Assembly (NCBI GenBank): GCA_902770045.1
Contig: CACXRO010000015.1
Location: 1-45,753 of the forward strand
Length of the DNA stretch: 45,753 bases
Reading direction: 5' to 3'
DNA from: an uncultured bacterium
GTDB lineage: Bacteria > Verrucomicrobiota > Kiritimatiellia > RFP12 > UBA1067
The notes below the pieces were generated by a model that had not been told where the DNA came from, did not search any database, and worked only from the letters and a program-made list of their open reading frames with translations. Position 1 is the stretch's first letter. The number at the start of each line of letters is the position of its first letter. Of this stretch, positions 19,379-25,947 are shown piece after piece. The translations under genes were made by a program, and so were the position numbers.

Positions 19379-19382
19379 CCAC

Positions 19383-19471
19383 CGCTACACTTTCATGGGG
19401 GAATATTGTGAACAACACCACACTTTTATGAGGGAATGTTGGTGCTGGCATTACACTTTCATGAGGGAAAG
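19383..19471 (+). repeat. 33-bp repeats, three copies, upstream of the ATPase gene
   Basis: ACACTTTCATGGGGGAA, ACACTTTTATGAGGGAA and ACACTTTCATGAGGGAA recur at intervals of about 33 bp (near 19387, 19420 and 19454). They lie immediately upstream of the ATPase promoter, so they could be operator sites. The spacers between them (ATTGTGAACAACACC, TGTTGGTGCTGGCATT) are only loosely similar. Confidence 0.65.
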
Positions 19472-19552
19472 TAGAATGCTTGGGACGGGTAGGACAGATA
19501 GGACAAAGAAAGCGCAATCGGAATCGGACGCAGAATCTGCGGCTTCTGCGAC

Positions 19553-20716
19553 TTAAGAATAGTATTTGCAGCTATTGGGAGGGCGGATGTTGGTGAGGGT
19601 GCCGGCGTAGTGGCGGAGCCAGTGGTCGGCCTTGGGGTGGGCCAGCGCCGCCGCTTCGTTTAGCTCGACGCCGAGGCCGGGTCGGTCGGAGGGGTACATG
19701 AGGCCGTTCTCGAAACGCACGTCCTCGTCAATGACGTCGCGGCGCCAGGGGACGTCGTCGAAGAGCGTCTCGTGGATGCAGTAGCCGGGAGTGGAGACGC
19801 CAAGGGCGAGGGTGACGGCGTTGGCGACGGGGCCGGACGGGTTGTGGGCGCAGAAGGGAATGTGGTGGGCGTCGCAGATGGCGGCGATCCCGCGCATGCC
19901 GGTGATGCCGCCGGCGTGGGATGCGTCGGGCTGGAGGTAGTCGCAGGCGCGCAGCTCGACCGCGTCCAGGATCTGCTGGGTGGTGTAGAGGCGCTCGCCG
20001 CAGGCGATGGGGACGCGCACGCGGCTGCGCAGGTCGGCGAGCGCGCGCATGGTGTCGGGGATGACGGGCTCCTCCACCCAGTAGGGGTCGAACTCCTCGA
20101 GCGCGCGGCAGACGCGGAGCGCGGTGGGGAGGTCGAACCGGCCGTGGCACTCGACGAGGATCTCCGCCTTGCCGGCGACCGCGGCCTTGACCGCGGCGAC
20201 GCACTTCAGCGCCTTGCGGAAGTCGTCGGGAGGAAGCTGGCGGTAGTTGCGGCCGAACGGATCCCACTTGAGTCCGCGGAAGCCGGCCTCGACCGCGGCC
20301 ACGGCCTTGTCGGCGAACTCCTCGGGCTCCTTCGCGCCGGCGAACCAGCAGTTGGCGTAGCAGGGCACGCCATCGCGGCACTTGCCGCCGGCGAGCTTCC
20401 AGACCGGGAGGCCGAGCGCCTTGCCCTTCAGGTCCCAGAGCGCCATGTCGACGGCAGAGAGCGCGCTCATGAGCACGGCGCCGCCGCGCCAGTAGGCGTC
20501 GCGGTAGTTGGAGTGGAAAATCCACTCGGTGTTGAACGGGTCCTGGCCGACGAGCGCGTGCTCAAGGTCGGCGATGGCGCCGAGGACGGCGTTCTCCTTG
20601 TATTCGAGGGTGGCTTCGCCGAGGCCGTGGAGGCCGGCGTCGGTCTCGACCTTGAGGAAGACCCAGTTGGTGCGGAAGCAGTCGACGACGAACGGGCGGA
20701 GGGCGGTGATTTTCAT
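19553..20716 (-). CDS. enolase-superfamily sugar-acid dehydratase (galactonate dehydratase-like)
   Basis: A 387-aa member of the mandelate racemase/muconate lactonizing group of the enolase superfamily. These enzymes dehydrate aldonic acids to 2-keto-3-deoxy acids using Mg2+. Visible residues: ECHGRFD near 190 (metal ligand E, with the acid/base His two residues later as in DgoD), WVEEP near 217 (metal E), CGERLY near 243 (metal E), and AHNPSGP near 293 (catalytic His). The KxK motif of racemases is absent, which favours a dehydratase. The substrate cannot be named from sequence. The short-chain dehydrogenase upstream suggests a non-phosphorylative sugar pathway in which a sugar or lactone is oxidised and the acid dehydrated. 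No clear Shine-Dalgarno sequence precedes the ATG. Confidence 0.87.
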   Translation of the reverse strand: MKITALRPFVVDCFRTNWVFLKVETDAGLHGLGEATLEYKENAVLGAIADLEHALVGQDPFNTEWIFHSNYRDAYWRGGAVLMSALSAVDMALWDLKGKALGLPVWKLAGGKCRDGVPCYANCWFAGAKEPEEFADKAVAAVEAGFRGLKWDPFGRNYRQLPPDDFRKALKCVAAVKAAVAGKAEILVECHGRFDLPTALRVCRALEEFDPYWVEEPVIPDTMRALADLRSRVRVPIACGERLYTTQQILDAVELRACDYLQPDASHAGGITGMRGIAAICDAHHIPFCAHNPSGPVANAVTLALGVSTPGYCIHETLFDDVPWRRDVIDEDVRFENGLMYPSDRPGLGVELNEAAALAHPKADHWLRHYAGTLTNIRPPNSCKYYS

Positions 20717-20761
20717 GAAGTTTTTGAGTTATGGGGTTTGCGTTGGGGGGTGGGGGATATT

Positions 20762-20992
20762 AACTCCGATCTGTGGGGCTCTCGCTACCGCTCCGCAGAA
20801 TGTGCTTTGCTTTGCGCATACTATTCATTTGACACAGCCATACTGACCTATGGTTATATCTGCGGCTTCGCCGCAGGGGTGGCTGATTCGGGGGTCTGGG
20901 GGCATGCCCCCAGTACTTTGCGTTCTATGCGTTCTTTGCGGCTTAACATTTTTGTTGGTGGGGGCGGGCTGAAGCCCGCCGGGCCGATATTG
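20762..20992. repeat. composite intergenic repeat between the dehydratase and SDR genes
   Basis: 20762-20920 matches the left half of the MITE-like element (AACTCCGATCTGTGGGGCTC, TCTGCGGC/GCCGCAG hairpin, GGGGTCTGGGGGC/GCCCCCAG hairpin). It continues into the right arm of the 89-bp palindrome (TTTGCGTTCT...CTTTGCGGCTTAA) and then a GGCGGGCTTCA-GCCCGCC hairpin. The last two parts occur in the same order inside mnmG (29232-29325). Confidence 0.75.
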
Positions 20993-20993
20993 G

Positions 20994-21779
20994 TTAGAGG
21001 TCGAGGTCTTCGGGCATGTGCTGGCAGGAGCAGCCGGCGTCGCAGGTGACGATCTCGCCGGTCATGTTCGAGGAGTCGTCCGAGGCGAGGAACGCGACGA
21101 CGTTCGCGATGTCGGAGCCGCGCGCCTCGCGGCGGAGCGGGCAGTTGAGGCGGCGGCGCGCGGCGATCTTGGGGTCGAGGGAGTCCCAGCGCTCGGTGTT
21201 GATGTAGCCGGGCGCGCAGCAGTTGACGCGGATGCCGAGCGGGGCGAGATCGAGCGCGAGCGCGCGCACCATGGAGTTGACAGCGCCCTTCGAGGCGCAG
21301 TAGGCGGTGCGGCGGCGGATGGCGCGCATGGCGGTGTTGGAGGAGAGGAAGACCACCACGCCGCGCGACGCCTGCTTCAAGAAGAAGCGGTTGCAGGCCT
21401 GCTGGGTAACCTGGAAGCCGCCGATGACGTTCACGTTCAGGACTTCGTGGAAGCGCGCGGGGTCCATCTCCAGGGGGCCGCCGTGGCCGAGACCCTGGTT
21501 GGCGGCGTTGTTGACGAGGATGTCGAGGCGGCCCGCCTCGCGCTCGACGGCGTCGAAGAGCGCGCGGACCTGGGCGAGGTCGGAGATGTCGCAGGCGATC
21601 GAGGTGACGCCGGCGACGCCGCGGGCGGCGAGGGCCGCCGCGCCGGCGGCGGTGGAGGCCTCGGTCGAGCCGCAGGTAAACACCTTCGCGCCTTCGCGGA
21701 CGAACTTCTCCACCAGGTCGAGACCGGTGTTGCGGCTGCCGCCGGTTACCAGAACCACCTTGCCGTCGAACTTTCCCAT
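20994..21779 (-). CDS. short-chain dehydrogenase/reductase (SDR)
   Basis: A 261-aa classical SDR that uses NAD(P) to oxidise a hydroxyl or reduce a carbonyl. N-terminal cofactor motif TGGSRNTG (the middle Gly of TGxxxGxG is Asn). NNAA near residue 90, catalytic Ser in FLSSNTA near 145, YCASK catalytic Tyr-Lys near 158, and APGYINTE near 188. A cysteine-rich tail (CDAGCSCQHMPEDLDL) is unusual. AAAGGAGA lies 8 nt before the ATG. It follows the XRE/zinc-ribbon gene by 38 bp and precedes the dehydratase on the same strand, so it is probably the dehydrogenase step of the same sugar-acid route. Substrate unknown. Confidence 0.88.
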   Translation of the reverse strand: MGKFDGKVVLVTGGSRNTGLDLVEKFVREGAKVFTCGSTEASTAAGAAALAARGVAGVTSIACDISDLAQVRALFDAVEREAGRLDILVNNAANQGLGHGGPLEMDPARFHEVLNVNVIGGFQVTQQACNRFFLKQASRGVVVFLSSNTAMRAIRRRTAYCASKGAVNSMVRALALDLAPLGIRVNCCAPGYINTERWDSLDPKIAARRRLNCPLRREARGSDIANVVAFLASDDSSNMTGEIVTCDAGCSCQHMPEDLDL

Positions 21780-21817
21780 GGTCGCTCTCCTTTGGGGTTT
21801 GTTTTACTGAAAAGCAG

Positions 21818-22291
21818 CTACGCGATGTAGGGCTGGCCGCAGTGGGAGCAGACGGCGCCGGCGTGGACCCAGGCGCCGCAGTTGGGGCAGAGGCGCTCCA
21901 GCACCTCGCCGCAGACGGCGCAGAAGCGGCCGCCGACCGGATCCGCCGCGGCGCGGTCGGGCGAGTAGAGGGCGCGGCCGGCAACCTGGTAGGCGCGGTT
22001 GCTGGGGCACTGCGGGTTGGGACAGAAGCCGGAGCCGGGGGCGTAGTTGGGGGCGGCGGGCGCAGGCGCGGGGGAGCCGGAGGCAGGCGCGGCGGCGGTG
22101 AGGGAAATGCCGAGACGCTTGGCCAGCTTTTCCACCACTTCTGTGCTCAACTTGGTGGGGCGGCCCTGCTCGAACATGGAAAGCGCAGACTGCTTGCAGC
22201 CGACTTCGGCGGCAAGGACTTGCTGCGAGAGGCCCGCCTGGCGGCGGGCATCACGGAGCTGGAAACAGATCTCTGGACTAAGGGCCTTCAC
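21818..22291 (-). CDS. XRE-type HTH regulator with C-terminal zinc ribbons
   Basis: About 157 aa from a GTG start at 22291 (VKALSPEICFQLRDARR). The frame stays open to a TTG at 22372, but that part is low-complexity repeat DNA, so the start is uncertain. Residues about 10-65 are an XRE/Cro helix-turn-helix (RRQAGLSQQVLAAEVGCKQSALSMFEQG). A Pro/Ala linker is followed by Cys pairs CPNPQC, CAVC, CPNC and CSHC, which look like paired zinc ribbons. It probably regulates the SDR/dehydratase genes directly downstream, or itself. A phased array of AGTTGATAA sites (22338-22392) lies right before it and may be its operator. The effector is unknown. Confidence 0.8.
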   Translation of the reverse strand: MKALSPEICFQLRDARRQAGLSQQVLAAEVGCKQSALSMFEQGRPTKLSTEVVEKLAKRLGISLTAAAPASGSPAPAPAAPNYAPGSGFCPNPQCPSNRAYQVAGRALYSPDRAAADPVGGRFCAVCGEVLERLCPNCGAWVHAGAVCSHCGQPYIA

Positions 22292-22337
22292 TGGTTGTGT
22301 ATTATGGACTTTATTTTTTATAAACGCAAGGGGGCAG

Positions 22338-22392
22338 TTATCAACATAGTTGGTGACATAGTTGATAAACAAGTTGATAAGTTAGTTGATAA
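22338..22392. promoter_or_regulatory. 12-bp phased array of TTATCAAC sites
   Basis: TTATCAACA at 22338-22346, then AGTTGGTGA (22348, degenerate) and AGTTGATAA at 22360, 22372 and 22384, each exactly 12 bp after the last. The sites resemble the DnaA-box-like TTATCAACA seen before dnaA (27441) and mnmG (30462). They could be DnaA boxes or operators of the adjacent HTH gene. Confidence 0.6.
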
Positions 22393-22640
22393 TTGGTGAT
22401 TCGTGGTTCGTGGTTCGTGATTCGTGGGTTTGGTTTTGTCGCAAAGGACGCAATGGAGATTGCGGCCGATTCCGATTGTCGTCGCCTCCCGCGCAAGCGC
22501 GGGCGACAATCGGCAATCGTCCGCGGTTTTGGATATTTTGGACAGGATTTACAGGATGGGGGGATTGGGGGCAGCAGCCAGCAACCAGCAGCCAGCAACC
22601 AGCAACCAACAATCAGCAACCAACAATCAGCGGTCAGTAA
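22393..22640. repeat. spacer made of four repeat families
   Basis: 22395-22430: GTGATTCGTGGTTC repeats. 22436-22558: a 123-bp element (hairpin CCGATTGTCG...CGACAATCGG at 22472-22513 with an inner CCCGCGC/GCGCGGG stem, then GGACAGGATTTACAGGAT). It is almost identical to 28914-29036 inside mnmG. 22572-22640: CCAGCAACCAGCAGCCAGC repeats. No gene is seen in this spacer. Confidence 0.8.
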
Positions 22641-22682
22641 GGGCAATATCGGCGTCCTTTGCGACGCAAATGCGACGCAAAA

Positions 22683-23375
22683 CTAGTAGACTCGTTTGAG
22701 GATTTCGGAGGGGAGGAGGTAGGTTTCGCCGTCGCGGTACTGGATGGTCAGCTTGGTAAGCTGGCGCATCACCTCGCCGTTGACGATATTGCCATTGGCG
22801 GCGAAAAGCTTCTCCAGCGCGGCGCGGCGCGCGGCAAGCTCGCCGACCGGCGCGTTCTCGAGCAGCACCGCCTCGAGGATCTGGGCGCGGCGGTTTCGGC
22901 CTTCCTTCTCCGCCGCGTCGCGCGCCTCGCGCAGCACCTCGAGGACATGGTCGCGGGTCTCGCCCTCGAAGCGGTCGTCGAGGTCGACGTTGCGCTCGAG
23001 GAGCGCGACCTTGCTCGCCGCCGGCGTCTCCTCGTTGCGGGCGAGGCGGTCGGCGGAGCGGTCGAGCTCGGCCTTGAGCGAGGCCACCTCCCCTTCCAGT
23101 GCGGCGACGCGCGCGGCGAGCGCGGCTTTTTCACGCTCAAGCGCGGCGATGCGCGAGCGAGCGAGGGTGGCTTCTTCTTCGATCTTCACCTTGTCGGCGG
23201 CAAGCGACTCAACCACCGCCTTCTGGATTTCGATTTCCTCTTCTGGTTCGGGCGAGCGCGACGGCTCGTAGGGCGAACTCGACGGCTCGTAGGGCGAACT
23301 CGACGGCTCGTAGGGCGAACTCGACGGCTCGCCGCCCTGAGAATTTTTGTCTTGGAGAAACTCTTCGAATTTCAT
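22683..23375 (-). CDS. coiled-coil protein of unknown function
   Basis: A 230-aa protein I cannot assign to a family. An acidic N-terminus (MKFEEFLQDKNSQ) is followed by three exact YEPSSSP heptads encoded by a 21-bp tandem repeat (about 23252-23330). Then comes a heptad-rich coiled coil (residues about 60-135, ALEREKAALAARVAALEGEV) and an Arg/Glu-rich helical C-terminus. No signal peptide or membrane segment. The ATG overlaps the stop of the methyltransferase gene by 4 bp (ATGA), so the two are translationally coupled. The slippage-prone heptad repeat may vary in number between strains. Confidence 0.75.
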   Translation of the reverse strand: MKFEEFLQDKNSQGGEPSSSPYEPSSSPYEPSSSPYEPSRSPEPEEEIEIQKAVVESLAADKVKIEEEATLARSRIAALEREKAALAARVAALEGEVASLKAELDRSADRLARNEETPAASKVALLERNVDLDDRFEGETRDHVLEVLREARDAAEKEGRNRRAQILEAVLLENAPVGELAARRAALEKLFAANGNIVNGEVMRQLTKLTIQYRDGETYLLPSEILKRVY

Positions 23376-24628
23376 GATGCGTTTTGTCCCTTCAGCTCGC
23401 AGCCTTCGTAGATGAAGAGCCTGCAGTCGATTGGTCCGTTGAAGAACGGGATGCGGTTGCGGTAGTAAAGGTTTACTTGCGCGGCGAGGTCCGGGTTGCC
23501 GGTGATGAGCGCGCCGGTCCAGCCGCGGCACTTCTCGTTCATGAAGGTGCCGATGCGCGCGTAGATCGGCTTTAGCTCCTCGGGGTCGCCGAGGCGGATG
23601 CCGTACTCGGGGTTGAAGAACACGCAGCCCTTGGTTTCGCCGGGCGGCGGCGCGGAAACTTCGGGAACCGGTGTCTCGGCGAAGTCACAGGCGTGGAACT
23701 CGATGAACTCGGCGACGCCGGCGGTGATGGCGTTGGTCTGGGCGTTGTCCACGGCCTCGGGCGAGATGTCGGTCGCGATGATCCGCGGCAGATTGTCGCG
23801 GCGCTCTTCCTTCTTCGCCTCGAGTACCATCTCCTTCCAGATCTGCTCGGGCGTGGCGCCGGCGGTCTGGCGCGGCGCGACGGTCGGCGCCTTCTCGCCG
23901 GGGATGATGCGGCCATATCCCTTGATGGACTGGAAGGCGAAGTGTCCCTTGAGCGAGCCCGGCGCCTTGTTCATGGCGATCATCGCCGCCTCGATGGCGG
24001 GCGTGCCGCTGCCGCACATCGGGGAGAGGAAGGGTCTGTCCCCTTTCCAGCCCATGCCCATCAGGCAGGCGGCGGCGAGGGTCTCCTGCATCGGCGCGGA
24101 GCCGGGGATGCGGCGGTAGCCGCGCTTTGAGAGCGGCTCGCCGGAGGTGTCGAGGTAGATGATGACCTCGTCGCGCTCCCAGTAGACGAAAACCGCCGCG
24201 CCGATGTTGTCGCCGCCGGAGTCGGGGCGCTGCTGGCAACGCTCGCGCATCCGGTCGGCAATCGCGTCCTTGGTGTAGAGCGAGGGGATGCGGGTGTCGC
24301 GGATGGTGCGGTTATGGGCGATCGAGGAGACGGAGAAGTAGCCGTCGGCGTCGAGGAGGTTCTCCCAGTCGATGGAGCGGACGGCTTCGTAGAGGTCGCG
24401 GATGCCGCGGCAAGTGGTGCGCAGGAGCGGGACGAGCACGCGGTGCGCGGTGCGGAGCTGGAGGTTGAGGCGGAAGACGTCGCGCATCGCGCCGCGCACG
24501 ACGACGGTGTTCTCCGTCACTTCGATCGGCTTGTAGCCCATCGCCAGCACCTCCTGTTCGGTCCAGCGGGAGAGCGCCTTGGCGCAGGAGATGATGATGG
24601 GGTAGTTCTGGTCGGTCCAGATCTTCAT
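23372..24628 (-). CDS. rlmL: THUMP-domain RNA methyltransferase (RlmL N-domain/YcbY-like)
   Basis: A 418-aa SAM-dependent RNA methyltransferase. In E. coli the N-terminal half of RlmKL makes m2G2445 in 23S rRNA; this shorter single-domain form is common elsewhere. A ferredoxin-like/THUMP N-terminus (residues about 50-165, with RTAHRVLVPLL and GYRRI) is followed by SPMCGSGTPAIEAA (SAM-binding motif I, near 205) and ATDISPEAVDNAQ. The catalytic motif IV reads NPEYGIRLG where most relatives have NPPYG. The C-terminal GPIDCRLFIYEG matches the family end. It starts 4 bp after dnaN ends and is coupled to the coiled-coil gene. The rlmL symbol is by homology; the exact target base is not proven. Confidence 0.85.
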   Translation of the reverse strand: MKIWTDQNYPIIISCAKALSRWTEQEVLAMGYKPIEVTENTVVVRGAMRDVFRLNLQLRTAHRVLVPLLRTTCRGIRDLYEAVRSIDWENLLDADGYFSVSSIAHNRTIRDTRIPSLYTKDAIADRMRERCQQRPDSGGDNIGAAVFVYWERDEVIIYLDTSGEPLSKRGYRRIPGSAPMQETLAAACLMGMGWKGDRPFLSPMCGSGTPAIEAAMIAMNKAPGSLKGHFAFQSIKGYGRIIPGEKAPTVAPRQTAGATPEQIWKEMVLEAKKEERRDNLPRIIATDISPEAVDNAQTNAITAGVAEFIEFHACDFAETPVPEVSAPPPGETKGCVFFNPEYGIRLGDPEELKPIYARIGTFMNEKCRGWTGALITGNPDLAAQVNLYYRNRIPFFNGPIDCRLFIYEGCELKGQNAS

Positions 24629-24632
24629 CCAA

Positions 24633-25727
24633 TCAGCTTGCGCGCAGCGGCATCAGCACGTAGAGGAACGGCACCGAGCACTTGACGACGGCGGGGGAGT
24701 GTCCGTTGTTGAGGTTGATGGTGACGATGTCGTCGTCGATCGCCTTCAGCGGATCCATGAGGTAGGCCGGGTTGAACATGATCTCAATCTTCTCGCCGGC
24801 GTACTTGATCGGCACTTCGTCCTTCGCCTCGCCGATCTCGGTGGCGGCGGAGGTGACGACGAGGCGGCCGGACTCGAAGATGAGCTTGGTGGAGTGGGCC
24901 TCGTCGATGGTCATGACGCTGGCGCGGTCGAGCGCGCTGAGGAGCAGCTGGCGGTCGACGCTGATGTGCTCGGCGGTGTCGTGGGGGATGACCTGGCGGT
25001 AGTTGGGATAGGTCTCGTCCATCAGCTTCGAGTAGAGGTGGAGCGAGCCGAGGTCGAAGGCGATCTGGGACTTCTTGACGGTAATCTTGATCTCGCCTTC
25101 GCCGGCGAGCGAGCGCTGAAGTTCGTTGACTGCCTTGGAGGGGAGGACGATGTCCTTCTCGCCGTCCTTGGGGAACTCGAGTTCGCTCTCGACCATGGCG
25201 AGGCGGCGGCCGTCGGTGGCGACGAGGGTGAGCTTTTCGTCCTTGAAGCTCATCAGCACGCCCTTGAGGGTGCGGCGGGTGTCGTCCTGGCTGGCGGCGT
25301 AGGCTACCTTGCGGAGCATTTCGCGGAGAGTCGCCTGCTCGATGGTGTAGGAGTAGGAGCTGTCCTCCTCGGGGAGGCGGGGGAAGTCCTTAGCCGGCAT
25401 GCCGACGAGGGTGTACTTGGCGCTGCCGGCCTTGATGACCGCCCTTTCGTTGAAGTCGACTTCGACCGAGACCTCCCCTTCCGCCACCTTGGAGATGGAG
25501 TTGAAGAGCAGGCGGACGGGAAGAGTGGTCTCGCCCTTCTCCTCGACGGTGCAGGGGCAGACGCACTTGACGGAGATGTCGAGGTCGGTGGTGGTCATCC
25601 TGAGCTCCTCGCCGTCCGCCTCGATGAGGACGTTCTGGAGGATGGGGAGGGAACCCTTTCCGGCCACGATGTTCTGGACTCCCTTGAGTCCTTCGATGAA
25701 CTTGGATCGGATGATCTTGAACTTCAT
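24633..25727 (-). CDS. dnaN: DNA polymerase III beta subunit (sliding clamp)
   Basis: A 364-aa sliding clamp that encircles DNA and tethers the replicative polymerase. The length matches the family (about 365) and three repeated clamp domains can be followed: MKFKIIRSKFIEGLKGVQNIV; a middle domain with GVLMSFKDEKLTLVATDGRRLAMVE; and a C-terminal domain with VPIKYAGEKIEIMFNPAYLMDPLKAI and the end YVLMPLRAS, which corresponds to the usual MPMR(L) tail. AAAGGAGA precedes the ATG. It lies downstream of dnaA, the classic dnaA-dnaN order, separated by 220 bp. Confidence 0.96.
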   Translation of the reverse strand: MKFKIIRSKFIEGLKGVQNIVAGKGSLPILQNVLIEADGEELRMTTTDLDISVKCVCPCTVEEKGETTLPVRLLFNSISKVAEGEVSVEVDFNERAVIKAGSAKYTLVGMPAKDFPRLPEEDSSYSYTIEQATLREMLRKVAYAASQDDTRRTLKGVLMSFKDEKLTLVATDGRRLAMVESELEFPKDGEKDIVLPSKAVNELQRSLAGEGEIKITVKKSQIAFDLGSLHLYSKLMDETYPNYRQVIPHDTAEHISVDRQLLLSALDRASVMTIDEAHSTKLIFESGRLVVTSAATEIGEAKDEVPIKYAGEKIEIMFNPAYLMDPLKAIDDDIVTINLNNGHSPAVVKCSVPFLYVLMPLRAS

Positions 25728-25947
25728 GTTGCTTCTCCTTTGTCGATTGTTGCGAAGTGTATCAAATATTACTGATGAATGAAAGAGTGAAAATTACTAT
25801 CATTAGGTTTGTAGACATGTAGAGAAAGTGGTCGAGAGCCAGTAAAAACAGGGGTGCGGGAGGTGTTTTGGGTTTGACAACCTGTCGCGGATATTTCGGC
25901 TCGGTTTGACATCTTCGTAGTTGCCTTCACTTGTCTACCGCTTGCAT
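25728..25947. other. dnaA-dnaN spacer, AT-rich
   Basis: A 220-bp spacer containing GGTTTGACA twice (about 25872 and 25903), TTTGTAGACATGTAGAG near 25808, and a minus-strand TTTGATACACT -10-like site near 25754 that could drive dnaN. No gene is visible. I see no TTATCAAC box here. Confidence 0.5.

Noticed and set aside
19383-19471. A CRISPR array
   Set aside because: Only three short imperfect repeats with variable 16-bp gaps and no cas genes; better described as operator-like repeats.
22291-22372. Extending the XRE regulator to the TTG at 22372
   Set aside because: The added 27 codons are the AGTTGATAA array and flank, with no Shine-Dalgarno, so I favour GTG at 22291, with doubt.
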